A stretch of 64,000 nucleotides of DNA from the NCBI RefSeq assembly GCF_000187245.1, contig NC_027860.1:1302001-1366000 (forward strand), read 5' to 3'. Numbering within the stretch: position 1 is the stretch's first letter; the number at the start of each line of letters is the position of its first letter. A model generated the notes under the pieces. That model did not search any database. It saw only the letters and a list, made by a program, of their open reading frames with translations, and had not been told where the DNA came from. The position numbers and the translations under genes were made by a program. Shown here piece by piece: positions 1 through 10,429 of the stretch. The DNA comes from Ogataea parapolymorpha DL-1. Lineage: Eukaryota > Ascomycota > Pichiomycetes > Pichiales > Pichiaceae.

Positions 1-2064
1 ACGATATGCAAAGTTATGGCGGTTTACAATGCTCCAAAACCTGAACTGCTTGGTTTTTTCCACATTGTAGCCAAGCTTTTGGGCCACCAGATCGTAAACT
101 TTTGAGAAAGGCTCTGACTTTAGCACACGGAATTTCAAAGAAAAAGATTCAGGCTCAAACAGGTCTGGTGAGAAATTGAGTCTATCTTCTTCGTTTGGAC
201 CAAGGTCAAAGCCTTGATATTTCAAAAAGCCTTTATTCGTGTACACCTTAATGTTTGCGTAAAGGTGCATTTCTTCTTGCTCTTTGCGTAGCCTCTCGTA
301 CTCCTCCTGCTCGTATTTGATTTGCTTGGAAATGTGAGACGGAACGTCAGCATCTGTAACCTCACTTAAAACTTCTTCAAACTTTGTCTTGCGAATGTAG
401 ACAAGCATATAGGCTGAAGTGTGCCTCTTGAGGTGATACTCCTGCTGTTGCTCTCTGGTAAGTTTTCTAGGGTCGATAGTCAGGCTATCTGCACCAAAAT
501 TACCTTCGAAGACTTCGTATGGAGTCACTCTCCACACCTTATCATCCTCGAATCTAAACCACTCATCTTTAGGTGTTGGCTTAATCATTGCATAGTAATG
601 ACCCACAGAAACATCACCCTGATGCACCAAAACTCCTTGCAATTTGTATTCCCAGTCTTCGTCATAGTTTGGTGCGTCTTTGTCCAAGTAAGGTTTGAGA
701 TCGATTGAGTCAAAAAACTCGTACTTGTCATTTATCTTGACCAGCTGATCGTACTCAAAATCATACTCAAAACGCTTGAGCTGTAGATGCAACACCGGTG
801 GGAAGCTTTCGAACACAACACCTTTCTCAGCATCCTGTAAACCATATCCGGAGGCATCGTATTTATTGTCTCCATTAAGAAGCTCCAGCTCAATGTAATT
901 CTCAAATGACTCTCTTATGTTTTTCAGATTCTTCACATTCAGCTGTATGTCCCAGAAATCTTCAATACGACTACTTTCGTAATCAACGTTGATGCAGCGG
1001 ATGAAACTTTTCATTTTGCCCACGAAAATATCATTCAAGCACCCTTCAATTTCGGTATTCTTCATCTTGGACTCCAGTCTATCCATCAGAATACGGTTCA
1101 ATTCCTGGACATCATGCTGAGTAAAAGCGTCCGCGCTATTCCAACCAAAAGAATGAGTGAGCTCGAGCGTGTCAATAGGCTTATCTGATGTCTGTAGACT
1201 GTAAAATATTCTCTGAAGCGACAATGACACACTCTTGGGCTGTTCAAGGTATTGCTGGAAAGAGTTGTATCCGAAACTGATCTCGTCTTGCGTTGGGATT
1301 TGGTAGACCTTCTTCCTAAACACTTTAGTGAAAAAGTAAGACTGCAGTAAAGAATTCAAATAACAGGTTGCACCCTGGTTTGTAATTCCCACATAGCCGG
1401 TCTCTTTCTTGGAATCATAATCGAGAAAGTCGTGCCACAAGACTCCGGTATGATCTTTGATGACTCTGACATACGCTGTGATATTGAGGCTGCTTGCCTT
1501 CAACATCTTCACGTCTGATGCCTGTCTGTTGTTTAGAAGACCAACAAAACCCCAGTCTGTGATCCTGGGGTTGAAGCGATAAAATGAGTTATTAACTTTG
1601 TGAACTGAAGGTTCTGAAGGAAGCCAGGCATCAATGGCAAACTGGACACAGCAATGCCAATTCTCGCCCTCCTTGGCCTTCAAGGGATGCGCTTCCAGAT
1701 ACACAGAGTAGGCGGAAGTGTTCTTTCTGGTTGGCGGCATGAGCAGAAGGTTGAATTCAAAGTCCTCTCCAACTTTGAATCTTGGGCCAGCGTATTTCTC
1801 GTCTTTGAGCTCTGTGATTCCAGAAATCTCCCACGTATTAGCCCCTTCCGCTTCAATCTCATAGCATCGTGGAGGCTCGTCGAGATATTGCTGGAAAACG
1901 TTTTGGTTGCCCGTGGAAATTTGTGATCTGGTGCCAGCGGTTTCCTGTGCCGGGTGCGGTTGAGAAGTGGGCGACCTTTCATCATCTGTGATGAAGTCGG
2001 AGGAGTCGCTCGACGATATTTCTTGCTCATAACCGTCCTTAGTGCCACGATTGAGTCCATTCAT
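1..2064 (-). CDS. UBP15: Ubiquitin-specific protease, USP7/Ubp15 type (3' part cut by window edge)
   Basis: Cysteine protease that removes ubiquitin from substrates; yeast Ubp15 acts in endosomal and peroxisomal protein handling and cell-cycle control. 688 codons are visible and the frame is still open at base 1. After an acidic, serine-rich N-terminus there is a MATH (TRAF-like) domain at about residues 75-200, then the USP catalytic domain. The Cys box (NQGATCYLN) places the catalytic Cys at residue 234 and the His box (VGHYYAM) places His at 489. The start of the USP7-type ubiquitin-like region follows. MATH plus USP in this order is specific to the Ubp15/USP7 family. The ATG at 2064 is chosen because a second ATG at 2060 is in another frame and hits stops. 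The family is normally about 1,200 residues, so roughly half is missing off the edge. Confidence 0.93.
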   Translation of the reverse strand, partial: MNGLNRGTKDGYEQEISSSDSSDFITDDERSPTSQPHPAQETAGTRSQISTGNQNVFQQYLDEPPRCYEIEAEGANTWEISGITELKDEKYAGPRFKVGEDFEFNLLLMPPTRKNTSAYSVYLEAHPLKAKEGENWHCCVQFAIDAWLPSEPSVHKVNNSFYRFNPRITDWGFVGLLNNRQASDVKMLKASSLNITAYVRVIKDHTGVLWHDFLDYDSKKETGYVGITNQGATCYLNSLLQSYFFTKVFRKKVYQIPTQDEISFGYNSFQQYLEQPKSVSLSLQRIFYSLQTSDKPIDTLELTHSFGWNSADAFTQHDVQELNRILMDRLESKMKNTEIEGCLNDIFVGKMKSFIRCINVDYESSRIEDFWDIQLNVKNLKNIRESFENYIELELLNGDNKYDASGYGLQDAEKGVVFESFPPVLHLQLKRFEYDFEYDQLVKINDKYEFFDSIDLKPYLDKDAPNYDEDWEYKLQGVLVHQGDVSVGHYYAMIKPTPKDEWFRFEDDKVWRVTPYEVFEGNFGADSLTIDPRKLTREQQQEYHLKRHTSAYMLVYIRKTKFEEVLSEVTDADVPSHISKQIKYEQEEYERLRKEQEEMHLYANIKVYTNKGFLKYQGFDLGPNEEDRLNFSPDLFEPESFSLKFRVLKSEPFSKVYDLVAQKLGYNVEKTKQFRFWSIVNRHNFAYR

Positions 2065-2476
2065 GATCAAGGCGTATCAAGAATATAGGAAACAAGCTGT
2101 AGAAGGGGGTATCCGAAAAGCTTTCAAATGCCAATTGCTTATTTGTTCAGATGTGTTATTTGGCCTTTTCCGATAGGGGATTAAAATATGCGGACCTAAG
2201 CGGAACTAGCTAGATCTCCTATCACTGGAATGGAGCAATTTGCCTCTAGATGTTGAACGATGCGTAGGAAGGTCTGCTGCGATGAAAAATGTCAATTGCA
2301 ACAAATCCTTACTGTCTGATGTCTTTGAGTTCAATTGTGGCCTGGGATTGGTTTTCGATGAGATCAAGGTACGTTATTCTATGACGTGCTAGAAATCAGT
2401 AGCACCCTTTTAAATTAATTATTTTACAAAATCTGTCACGTCTTATCATGGCACAGTTATAATAATTTACACATCT
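2065..2476. other. Intergenic region upstream of UBP15
   Basis: This 412-bp gap lies between the UBP15 start and the UTR1 stop; both genes are on the minus strand, so it should hold the UBP15 promoter and the UTR1 3' flank. The only open frame noticed is a plus-strand ATG frame of 36 codons starting near 2281. It has no recognisable motif and I treat it as chance. No tRNA or repeat was seen. Confidence 0.5.
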
Positions 2477-4453
2477 TTACACATTCAAACGAAATAACTT
2501 GCTTCTGAGATCCTCGTCAAACAAATGGCTTGACACCACTTGGTCAATGGTTGGCTCCAGCCCTGGCGAATGGTTGACAGGAGTCTCAATTTCTTCTCCA
2601 GCGCGAGGCCGGAAATAATTATTTTGAGAATCGTCCTCGTCGTCGATATCAACCGTGGAGTCGCTCATGTCCTCGTTTGTAACAGTTCGACGCGTTCGGG
2701 TCTGGATCAAGTGAGACTTCTTCTTACGGCTCTTTCCTCCACCCTTTGCTGCGCTGCTCACATGATTTGTTGACTCCTGGTCCTCACTGTCGTCATTATA
2801 GTCAATCTCGAATTTTCCTGCAAGCTCATCCTGTAAATCCTGTTTTTCTCTCTCGTTTATATCTTCCTCCAGAGACTCGTTAAAATCCTCTGGCTTAATG
2901 ACATTTTTCAGTTTCGAGGGCTTTGTGACACCAGACTTGCTGGCCACCTCGTCCAAATGCTCGCCATTTATCATGAACCGTGCTTTTGGTGCCACAGACT
3001 CTTGGGCCTCATGCTGGTTTTCATTTCTCTCCTTCGACTGGTTAACGTAATTCATATCCAAATTGTCCTCGTCCTCTAGATCGCTCTCTGGAGACGAACC
3101 GTGTCTTCTGTGATAAGTGTTGTAAGATTTTTTATTCTTATCACTCAACAGATGGATAAAGGATTTCTGCTCTTCTCTATTATTCCAATTGAGCACCCTG
3201 CTCACACTATCGATATACTCCGTTTTGGAAGACCTCACAGTAGGGAAGGGAAATGGCGATGCACACACAGTGACGTAGTATCCTTTGAGCAGCTCGACTC
3301 TAGAACGTCCGTCAAAGGAGGCCCAAGCAGTGGCTCTTGATCGAATAGGAACCTTCACCTTCAGAGACATAGTATCAGGTAGCAAAATTGGACGGAAGGA
3401 AAGTGTGTGTGGACAAATGGGGGTCACACTGATGGCACTAACGCCAGGGTGCACCAAAGAACCTCCTGCACTCAGCGAATAGGCAGTCGATCCGGTAGGG
3501 GTAGCAATAATAAGCCCGTCTGCTTGGGCAACAGTTAGTAGCGATCCATCGCCATACAGTTCCAGCATCGAGACCCACGGAGAAGGCCCTCTGTCAACCG
3601 TGAGCTCGTTCAAAACTTGCTGCTCGCAGATCAAGTCACCTTCAGCAGTGTGAACACGGCAAGTGAAACGCATTCTTAAATTTGTGCGAACTCCGTTCTT
3701 GATCACATTTGCCAGAATGCTCCGAAAGTTCTCAAACGGGAAGGTGGTAAGAAAACCCAGAGAGCCTAAAGAAAACGCCATCACCGGAGGAACAACCCTC
3801 TGAAAAAGAGTGGAAGCATAGAGGACGGTACCATCGCCCCCTAACGTGATAACCAGGTCGAAGATATCGGGATTTTCTCTGATAAGTTTCTTGGTCCAGT
3901 ACTTCAGACGGCCCTCGGCGGAGGGATTATCATGTATCAGGCCTTTTGCGTCAAACCGCTTGGACTTTTCCAGATGATAATCCACGTAGACTCGAGTCTG
4001 ATCATTGATTGTAAGAAGCCATTCAGCAACCTCTTTGGTGAGATAAACAAGCGAGTTATCTCTTGCCTTGGTGATGAGCATAACTGAACGCAGCTGTAAA
4101 TGTATTGTAGCCCTATCTAAGTTTCTGGCAAGGATTCGGACACCATGGGCCGTTTTTGCTAGTTGTGCATGCGACTTGACACTCTTCAAATTCTTGTTCG
4201 ATAAGCTTCGGAACAAATCGTCTGTAGTAGAGTGCTTACCTGTGGCGTTATGGAGAGCGCGATGATGGTTTGGCTTGTTTGAATCGTCCTTTATCGTAAG
4301 AGTCTCCCTTGGGTTGTCCCTGCAGTATAAGCTATCGTGTAGGATCGGCTGCTTGGGCTGTAAGGACTCGGAGCGCTCCATGTGCTCAGATCCCGATAGC
4401 TCGTACAGCGAGCTACTATTGGAAGACAATGCTTCCGAATTAAAATCGTCCAT
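2477..4453 (-). CDS. UTR1: NAD(H) kinase, Utr1/Yef1 type
   Basis: Phosphorylates NAD(H) with ATP to make NADP(H), supplying cytosolic NADPH. The 658-residue product carries the family's GGDGT nucleotide-binding motif at residues 205-209, followed by LNE (281-283) and the glycine/serine-rich ADGLIIATPTGSTAYS segment at about 311-326, the standard NAD-kinase order. Residues 1-100 are low-complexity and serine-rich. The region after about 430 is highly charged and probably disordered (ED-rich, with a KSRKKKS basic patch). It makes the protein longer than the yeast Utr1 I recall (about 530 residues). The start is the first ATG, at 4453. There is no mitochondrial presequence, so Utr1 or Yef1 fits better than the mitochondrial enzyme Pos5. 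Confidence 0.92.
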   Translation of the reverse strand: MDDFNSEALSSNSSSLYELSGSEHMERSESLQPKQPILHDSLYCRDNPRETLTIKDDSNKPNHHRALHNATGKHSTTDDLFRSLSNKNLKSVKSHAQLAKTAHGVRILARNLDRATIHLQLRSVMLITKARDNSLVYLTKEVAEWLLTINDQTRVYVDYHLEKSKRFDAKGLIHDNPSAEGRLKYWTKKLIRENPDIFDLVITLGGDGTVLYASTLFQRVVPPVMAFSLGSLGFLTTFPFENFRSILANVIKNGVRTNLRMRFTCRVHTAEGDLICEQQVLNELTVDRGPSPWVSMLELYGDGSLLTVAQADGLIIATPTGSTAYSLSAGGSLVHPGVSAISVTPICPHTLSFRPILLPDTMSLKVKVPIRSRATAWASFDGRSRVELLKGYYVTVCASPFPFPTVRSSKTEYIDSVSRVLNWNNREEQKSFIHLLSDKNKKSYNTYHRRHGSSPESDLEDEDNLDMNYVNQSKERNENQHEAQESVAPKARFMINGEHLDEVASKSGVTKPSKLKNVIKPEDFNESLEEDINEREKQDLQDELAGKFEIDYNDDSEDQESTNHVSSAAKGGGKSRKKKSHLIQTRTRRTVTNEDMSDSTVDIDDEDDSQNNYFRPRAGEEIETPVNHSPGLEPTIDQVVSSHLFDEDLRSKLFRLNV

Positions 4454-4573
4454 GCTCTGACTGAAATGAATTTATTTCGGATGACCGACGGTACAATTCC
4501 GTGTTTTAATTTAATTTTTGGAGCATATCGTATAATAATTAGTATTTATTTGACTCACTTTATATCTCTCAAT

Positions 4574-6304
4574 TTAGTCCCTGGTAACTTTGCAACTCCA
4601 TCCCGAATTTTTATCCAGAAGAGGCAACGAGGCTCCCAAACACCATCCCAGCTCGTTGTCACTGATCTTCTTGGCGGTTCTCAGCTCTCTGTGGAGAGGA
4701 ATGTCATACCCTGTGTGCAGCAGCGCAGTCATGAACGAAAGGTCCAAGCACCACAGAGGTTCGGCATTCAGTTCCTTGAGACCTTCAGGCTGCGAGAGGT
4801 ACTGGTTCCAAGCAGTGGATCCGGAACAAACAATCTTGGTGAGGTCTTTCATTTCTTCCAGCGTGAAAGAGAGTGGCATTCCAATAGGCTTGAGTCTATC
4901 GTAGAAGTAGGAGAAGACAAACATGTCTGAGGTCTGGGAGAATTGGTGTCTCAGCGAAGGCTGGTAAATACCATTGAACGAACAAGACTTCGACTTGCAC
5001 TCCATGTCTTTGTTCAGGATGGTCTCTGCCAATGATCTACATTGAACAGCAGCAGTTTTAGCCATGTCGTCGTCTTCGCTCTTTGCCATGGAGACAAAGT
5101 TCACAGCGTAACTAGTTTTGTCAGAAAGCTCAACAACCACATTCTCAGCCGTGACTCCTGGTGGAAGACATGGATGTGGAATGGAAACCTTTGCGACCGC
5201 ATTTGCCGGGTCAGACACTGGAGTAAGATCGTACTTTGGATCGTTGAGGGCAGTCTCCAAAACTAAAGCATTGACCTTCTTTCTGCCTTGCATTAGTCCA
5301 AATCCAAGGTGCGAGAACTGGTATAGAGTGAAGTCGGCGCCTCCAAAACTCACTTCGTACTTATGCTCTCCTTCAATCATGCTTTGTCCATCCAGTGGCT
5401 CGAAAACGATCTGGGTAGATCCACCTCCCAAATCGAAAACGGCAGCAGTCGGCCGCTTTTCCTTGGCACCGATGTTTCCAAGCAAGTAGTTGGTAGTGAT
5501 CCAGGCATAGACGCCTTCATCACTGCCGTCCATGATAGAAACTCCGTCTCCCTCGACAACAGGGAATGGATAATCGTCCTCTAGATGACGTCTCACTTCC
5601 GCAAGAATGGCCGAAGATTTCTGCTCTCCAAGCAGTCTGAGACCTGCGGTGGCCTTGACAGCAACGGGTGTGCAAGACTGTTTGTCCTTTGGCACGGTCT
5701 CGAGCGCAACCTCGAGAAGCTCGTCCAAAGAGGCAGCAGCTCCAACCGTGTCGGTATCAAACGAAGAGAGACCTGGTTTTTTCATCTTGAACTCCTCGTT
5801 CAGCAGTTTAGGAGGAGACTGGCATGTATCAAACGAGTAAACGTGGATTCTAGATCCTGTGGATCCGGCGTCGATCATGATAACGTACTCCTCGCCCGAC
5901 TCGCACGACGCAGACTTGATTTCCTGTGCAACCTTGGCCTCCTCCTTGGAGTCATGCAGTGGTGCGGACTGTCTCACGCCTGTGACCTTTGGCTTGGCAG
6001 CAGCTGGGGTGGCCTGTTTCTCACCTTCTTGTGCCCGTGTCTTGTAGTTCTGCGACTCCAGAGTCGATGATAAAACGTCGTCAATAACTGGCTTCTTCTC
6101 CTCAATCAGCTCACCGGGAGCAGATGTATCCTGGGACGCGAGAGGCTTGTTAGGAGAGGTGACTTGAGAGTCAGACACGAGTCCAGGGAACGCGTCCTCT
6201 GTCTTTGGGTGGGAGGGTGCCATGAACACCACAATGTAGATTATGGCCAAGGCTGCTCCCGCCACAAGGAACTTGTTATAACGATAGGAAAGTAACGGAG
6301 ACAT
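4574..6304 (-). CDS. GDA1: Golgi guanosine diphosphatase (apyrase family)
   Basis: Hydrolyses GDP to GMP in the Golgi lumen. This drives GDP-mannose/GMP exchange and so supports mannosylation of proteins and sphingolipids. The 576-residue protein is type II: a short cytosolic tail, one membrane helix at about residues 10-29, a low-complexity stem to about 135, then the catalytic domain. The apyrase conserved regions appear in order: IDAGSTGSR at about 144-152, [19 protein letters not shown] and FDLGGGSTQ. It shares a 139-bp divergent promoter region with ISY1. Length is slightly above the S. cerevisiae protein because the stem is longer. Confidence 0.95.
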   Translation of the reverse strand: MSPLLSYRYNKFLVAGAALAIIYIVVFMAPSHPKTEDAFPGLVSDSQVTSPNKPLASQDTSAPGELIEEKKPVIDDVLSSTLESQNYKTRAQEGEKQATPAAAKPKVTGVRQSAPLHDSKEEAKVAQEIKSASCESGEEYVIMIDAGSTGSRIHVYSFDTCQSPPKLLNEEFKMKKPGLSSFDTDTVGAAASLDELLEVALETVPKDKQSCTPVAVKATAGLRLLGEQKSSAILAEVRRHLEDDYPFPVVEGDGVSIMDGSDEGVYAWITTNYLLGNIGAKEKRPTAAVFDLGGGSTQIVFEPLDGQSMIEGEHKYEVSFGGADFTLYQFSHLGFGLMQGRKKVNALVLETALNDPKYDLTPVSDPANAVAKVSIPHPCLPPGVTAENVVVELSDKTSYAVNFVSMAKSEDDDMAKTAAVQCRSLAETILNKDMECKSKSCSFNGIYQPSLRHQFSQTSDMFVFSYFYDRLKPIGMPLSFTLEEMKDLTKIVCSGSTAWNQYLSQPEGLKELNAEPLWCLDLSFMTALLHTGYDIPLHRELRTAKKISDNELGWCLGASLPLLDKNSGWSCKVTRD

Positions 6305-6443
6305 AGCGGGCGCTAGTTATGTCTGGGTACTTCACAGTAATAAAAAAAAGATGTCTTTTTTTCCTCCTACTTGTCCTCAGATTAAATCAGCAGAAAAGAA
6401 AAAAATTGGAATTTTTATCATGTAAAAAAGATCTTACGCGAGC

Positions 6444-7127
6444 ATGCTCAATAGATTGTACGGAAGACAGCACGGAGTGGTTGGCTCGCGACCACGCGTG
6501 ACACAAGACACGGATGACGTACACGAGGCAGAGGCTTTTCGGACCATGTGTTTGCAGGAGATATCTGCTAAGATCGAGAAGATCAACGACCCGTTGCTTC
6601 AAGACTCTCAGATCAGGGCCCTCAACGATGAATTGAACAAGCTCATGCGGGAACGCCGCGCGTGGGAGCATCGTGTGAAGGAACTTGGCGGGCCTGACCA
6701 TCTCAGGACGTCTGCTGTGGCCGATGATTCTGTCACTGTGAACAATTACCGGTATTTTGGCAGAGCGAAACAGCTACCGGAGGTGGAACGATTGCTCAAG
6801 CCTAAAGAAAAGGATGATGCATTTGCGTCCGGAAACGCAAAAGAGCAGTTTTCGCAATTAAATCAGACAGATTTGGGGCCGGCCTACTATGGATATGAGG
6901 ATGAGAACGAGCTAGACTTGCGGATTCCCAACGACATGGCCCAGGATACTCCAGAAGAATGCGCCTTGCTGGAGTTTGAGCGCAAACGCACAGCAGAGCT
7001 TCGCACTAGCGGCTTCGAAAAAACTGCTATTCTTGACACGCCTCAGCTCCCTACAGAACAAGAGTACCAGGATGCCGTGGTAGCACTTAGAAAGCAGCAG
7101 TTACTAGAGAAACTGAAAAATCGGTAA
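6444..7127 (+). CDS. ISY1: Pre-mRNA splicing factor Isy1
   Basis: Component of the NineTeen complex-associated catalytic spliceosome, which influences branch-site use and first-step fidelity. The 227-residue product begins with the N-terminus characteristic of the family (about residues 1-80, containing RAFRTM-like and INDPLLQDSQIRALNDELNK stretches) and then the GGPD segment. The C-terminal part is acidic and ends in a short helix. The ATG at 6444 is the first in frame and aligns with the conserved N-terminus. It is divergent from GDA1 and convergent with SSY1, with 13 bp between the two stop codons. Confidence 0.88.
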   Translation: MLNRLYGRQHGVVGSRPRVTQDTDDVHEAEAFRTMCLQEISAKIEKINDPLLQDSQIRALNDELNKLMRERRAWEHRVKELGGPDHLRTSAVADDSVTVNNYRYFGRAKQLPEVERLLKPKEKDDAFASGNAKEQFSQLNQTDLGPAYYGYEDENELDLRIPNDMAQDTPEECALLEFERKRTAELRTSGFEKTAILDTPQLPTEQEYQDAVVALRKQQLLEKLKNR

Positions 7128-7140
7128 TGTCTGTGCTGTA

Positions 7141-9516
7141 TTATAGAAGCAAGCTGATCCCTTTACTGATGATTTCCCTGAAGTTGCTTGCGTAATGCGT
7201 GTCATCCTCCCAGATTATGCGGTCGATCTCGCGTCTGCCAGAGTCCAGGTCCAGCTGGTCGAGACGGTGGATTCTCGTGCGTCGAAAAATTTTGTACATA
7301 ATGTAGCAGAAAATGCACACAAACAACGAGCCGTAGCACGAGATGAAGTATGCTGGAGACCATTGGCCATGGATGAACGCGACAAAACCTCCGATCAGCA
7401 CCAGACACAGCGATCCCAGCATCCCAAAGTATGCAAGATATGGCTGGAAAGGAGATCTGTAGGGGTAATTTTTGTCTGTTCGACTGATGATATCTGGGCG
7501 TAGCTGCAACCCGTAGTAGAACCTGATGAACGATAAACACATGCCTGACCAGACAAGCAGACCTGTCGACGCACAGACGCTGAGCAGCCGTTCAAAAACC
7601 AGTGCGGTATTGTTGTCCACGGACAAATATGCGAGACACGAAAACAAGCCCGTGAACAGAACACTTAAGTAGGGAACGCCATTTCTGGAGCAGATGGAAA
7701 ATAGCTTTGGCGCTTTGCCTTGGATCGACAAATAATACAGCGTCCGTGACGAGGCGTAGAGCTGCGAGGATGCCGCAGTCAGTGCAAAGTACACCAGAAA
7801 GCCGTTGGTAGCAGCCGCAAAAGTGCACAGCCCGGCACTCTGGAGCGCAATCACAAACGGCGACTGATTGCCGTTGGCGAAGCCCGCCCATTGAAGCAGG
7901 TGAGTTTTGCAATTCCCGCCGCCGTTGAGCTGGATGACCATGGCCTCCAGTTGTTCGCGCTGTTTTTTCTCGCTCTGTGTGGAAGGGCCGGTCCAGGTAA
8001 AATATCTCAATAGGCGCGGGTCGCCGCTGTAAATGTTGAGGCCAATAATAAACACCGATAGAATGTAGAACACAAGGATACGCCAGTAGATGTTTCTGGT
8101 GGCAAGCGGGATTGCGTGGCGCGGATTCCGGGACTCGCCGCCTGCGATGAGAACGATCTCCGTCCCCACATAGCCGTAGGATGCCACCACAGAGGCTACC
8201 AGAACCTGCAAAAAGCGGCCCTTGGCGCCTCCGATGCCGCCAGTCGCGCCCGTACCTGTGTCCTTGACATCGAAAGTTGGCCTAAAAGGGCCGTAGGTGA
8301 TGTGATGTTCCAGGTCCGATTTGGAGCTGTCCCAGTATCGGAACCCGATTCGTTCGTGGTGGGGGGCCGATCCTCCTGCGTTGAGCACGCAGTTGTAGAT
8401 CAGCAAAGCTACCAGGATAAGCAGCTTGAAGAGAGTAGAAAAGTACTCTATTTCGCCGTAAACCCTAATATCGCACAGGTTTATCAGCAGCGCAACGACC
8501 AGAAATAGCGTTATCCAGCCTGCCGTGTTGGGCCCGGGGATATCGAGGTTGGGATAGAAACTGAGCATGATGGACGCGGCGGTGATCTCAGTAGGGAAGC
8601 CAATGCAGTAACTGAGCCAGTAGCACACGCCGAGCGCGAACCCAAACGCGTCGTCGACAAATCGAGATGACACTCCAGAAACACCGCCACAGAGCGGAAT
8701 AAGTGTCACCATTTCGCAGAAGGACAGCATTGTAGCGAGGACTATCAAACCTGCGATGCTGAAACCAAGCAGACAGCCCAATGGACCGGCGATGCTGAAT
8801 GACTTGCCCGAGGAAAGCAATAGGCCCACGCCTAGCGTTCCTCCCAATGCAATTTGGTGCAGGTGGCGGACGTGCAATTTGCGTTGTATGCGGTAGTTGC
8901 GGTTGATGTTGAAATAGTCGAAAAATGACTTTTTCTTCTTGCGGGGCTTGATTGTGGGCTCTATTCGCCGAAAAGTATAGTCCAGGTTCTCATCGTTACT
9001 CACAATCATTTCTGGCTGGTCGTCGTCTATGTTAATATCGCTACAGTCAGACTTTCTGCTGTGTCCTATGGCCTGGAGCTCTATGGGCAGCTCTTCCACC
9101 TCCTCGCACTCGTCGATAGGAACGGTTTCAAGACTGCTCACTCTGCTGAGGTTGACGATTCCGAGCTTGGGCTGGCTCCAACTCTGCCGACTGCGTCGCT
9201 CCTCACTCAAGCGTGATATGGCGTTTCTGATTCTATTTTCCTTTTGAATACGTCGTTCGTAGGCCTCGAAGTCGCTTGCATACTCATGACTGTCGTTGTT
9301 TGCGTAATAGTCGTACAGATCGCTGTAATAAAACCGTGAAGACGTGGCTGCTGGAATGGACCCTGCTCTTATAATTTTGTGTATGATGGAGCTGTGGAGG
9401 TCGGACGACGTCGACTCGGACGCTTCGCTAGAGGCGGACAACGAGGGCTCGTAATTCCCCAGTTGCGGGAATAACTCAGACGCAGCGTCGCCGTCGGAAG
9501 CCTGTCCTGATGGCAT
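7141..9516 (-). CDS. SSY1: Amino-acid sensor of the SPS complex (non-transporting permease)
   Basis: Plasma-membrane receptor for external amino acids. In S. cerevisiae it signals with Ptr3 and Ssy5 to release the factors Stp1/Stp2. The 791-residue protein has a long hydrophilic N-terminus (about residues 1-215), as in Ssy1 and unlike ordinary permeases. A 12-helix amino-acid permease core follows, starting at HQIALGGTLGVGLLLSSG. Large loops between helices 5-6 and 7-8 are another Ssy1 trait. The frame stays open upstream to 9867, but that stretch lies antisense to MRPS17; the ATG at 9516 is the first one outside it and leaves a 118-bp divergent promoter. An ordinary permease is less likely because of the long N-terminus. 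Confidence 0.9.
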   Translation of the reverse strand: MPSGQASDGDAASELFPQLGNYEPSLSASSEASESTSSDLHSSIIHKIIRAGSIPAATSSRFYYSDLYDYYANNDSHEYASDFEAYERRIQKENRIRNAISRLSEERRSRQSWSQPKLGIVNLSRVSSLETVPIDECEEVEELPIELQAIGHSRKSDCSDINIDDDQPEMIVSNDENLDYTFRRIEPTIKPRKKKKSFFDYFNINRNYRIQRKLHVRHLHQIALGGTLGVGLLLSSGKSFSIAGPLGCLLGFSIAGLIVLATMLSFCEMVTLIPLCGGVSGVSSRFVDDAFGFALGVCYWLSYCIGFPTEITAASIMLSFYPNLDIPGPNTAGWITLFLVVALLINLCDIRVYGEIEYFSTLFKLLILVALLIYNCVLNAGGSAPHHERIGFRYWDSSKSDLEHHITYGPFRPTFDVKDTGTGATGGIGGAKGRFLQVLVASVVASYGYVGTEIVLIAGGESRNPRHAIPLATRNIYWRILVFYILSVFIIGLNIYSGDPRLLRYFTWTGPSTQSEKKQREQLEAMVIQLNGGGNCKTHLLQWAGFANGNQSPFVIALQSAGLCTFAAATNGFLVYFALTAASSQLYASSRTLYYLSIQGKAPKLFSICSRNGVPYLSVLFTGLFSCLAYLSVDNNTALVFERLLSVCASTGLLVWSGMCLSFIRFYYGLQLRPDIISRTDKNYPYRSPFQPYLAYFGMLGSLCLVLIGGFVAFIHGQWSPAYFISCYGSLFVCIFCYIMYKIFRRTRIHRLDQLDLDSGRREIDRIIWEDDTHYASNFREIISKGISLLL

Positions 9517-9634
9517 AGCAAAAGATAAAGTGTGTGTCAGAAGTGCCCGTTTAGATACAAGTTTTGGAAAAGCACACGACAATCCACAAAGCTTGAATTT
9601 TTTAAAATTTTTAGAGCTCGACCAACCGACAACC

Positions 9635-10378
9635 ATGGCCAGACAAAACTTTATTGGGTTTGTCATTTCCCAAGGGAAGATGGACAAGACCGTGAAAGTA
9701 AGGGTCATGCAGAAGGTGCTGAACCAGAAACTACAGAAAGAATATTTGAAAAAAAAGGATTTCCTTGTCCATGACGAAGCCAATATTTGCAAAGAGGGAG
9801 ATCTGGTGAGGATCGAGGCCACTCGTCCGCTGAGTGCGCGCAAGTCGTTCGCTGTGGCGGAAATCAAGAAAAATAAAGGTGAGGAGTTCCAGCATTACCA
9901 GGAAGAAGCCAAAAGACAGGTGGCCGAGGAAGAGACGAGAAGAAGACAAGACCTGCTCAGGAGGAGGGAGTTATACGATAACAACTCTTCGACGCTATAC
10001 CACGACCTGGACGAGGTGAAAATGCTCAGAAAGCCTTTTTCGGAGCTGTCTGAAGAGGAGCGCGAGAAGATCGCCAATTTGAAACTGAAATATGGAATTT
10101 CTAACTGGGACGCGGGTTTCGAGAACCAGGAGCTTTTTATGTCGAGCCTCTCGCATCTCGCAAACAAGCTGGAGTCAATTAGATCGGAGGTGGAACTCAG
10201 CAAGAAGCTGGAAGACATAATCGCCAAAGGAGAGTCCGATCCAACGTTCAGAAATCTCGTAAATAAACTCGACCTGGATCCGGCTACTACGAAGAAAAAC
10301 ATCATGAAAAATAAGATGAGGAAACTCTTACAGACCACGTCACCAGTGGAGCTGGCCCAATGGGGCATCAATTTGTAA
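9635..10378 (+). CDS. MRPS17: Mitochondrial small-subunit ribosomal protein uS17m
   Basis: Component of the mitochondrial ribosome small subunit. The 247-residue protein has the uS17 (S17) OB-fold domain in its first ~85 residues, including the GFVISQGKMDKTVKVRV strand pair and the D-E-A-N-I-C-x-E-G-D-L-V segment. A fungal mitochondrial C-terminal extension rich in charged helices follows. The ATG at 9635 (MARQNFIG) is chosen over the upstream in-frame GTG at 9530 because the S17 domain begins immediately and the length then matches yeast Mrps17 (about 237 residues). Divergent from SSY1. Confidence 0.9.
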   Translation: MARQNFIGFVISQGKMDKTVKVRVMQKVLNQKLQKEYLKKKDFLVHDEANICKEGDLVRIEATRPLSARKSFAVAEIKKNKGEEFQHYQEEAKRQVAEEETRRRQDLLRRRELYDNNSSTLYHDLDEVKMLRKPFSELSEEEREKIANLKLKYGISNWDAGFENQELFMSSLSHLANKLESIRSEVELSKKLEDIIAKGESDPTFRNLVNKLDLDPATTKKNIMKNKMRKLLQTTSPVELAQWGINL

Positions 10379-10429
10379 ATAGCCTTATATACTCGAAATG
10401 TTAGCGAAAGCAATGCATACACCTGCTTA

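Noticed and set aside
5118..6070. Plus-strand frames antisense to GDA1
   Set aside because: Shadows of the real minus-strand gene, without conserved domains.
9517..9867. N-terminal extension of SSY1 by 117 codons
   Set aside because: It has a non-ATG entry, lies antisense to MRPS17 and would remove the divergent promoter; the ATG at 9516 gives a family-like N-terminus.
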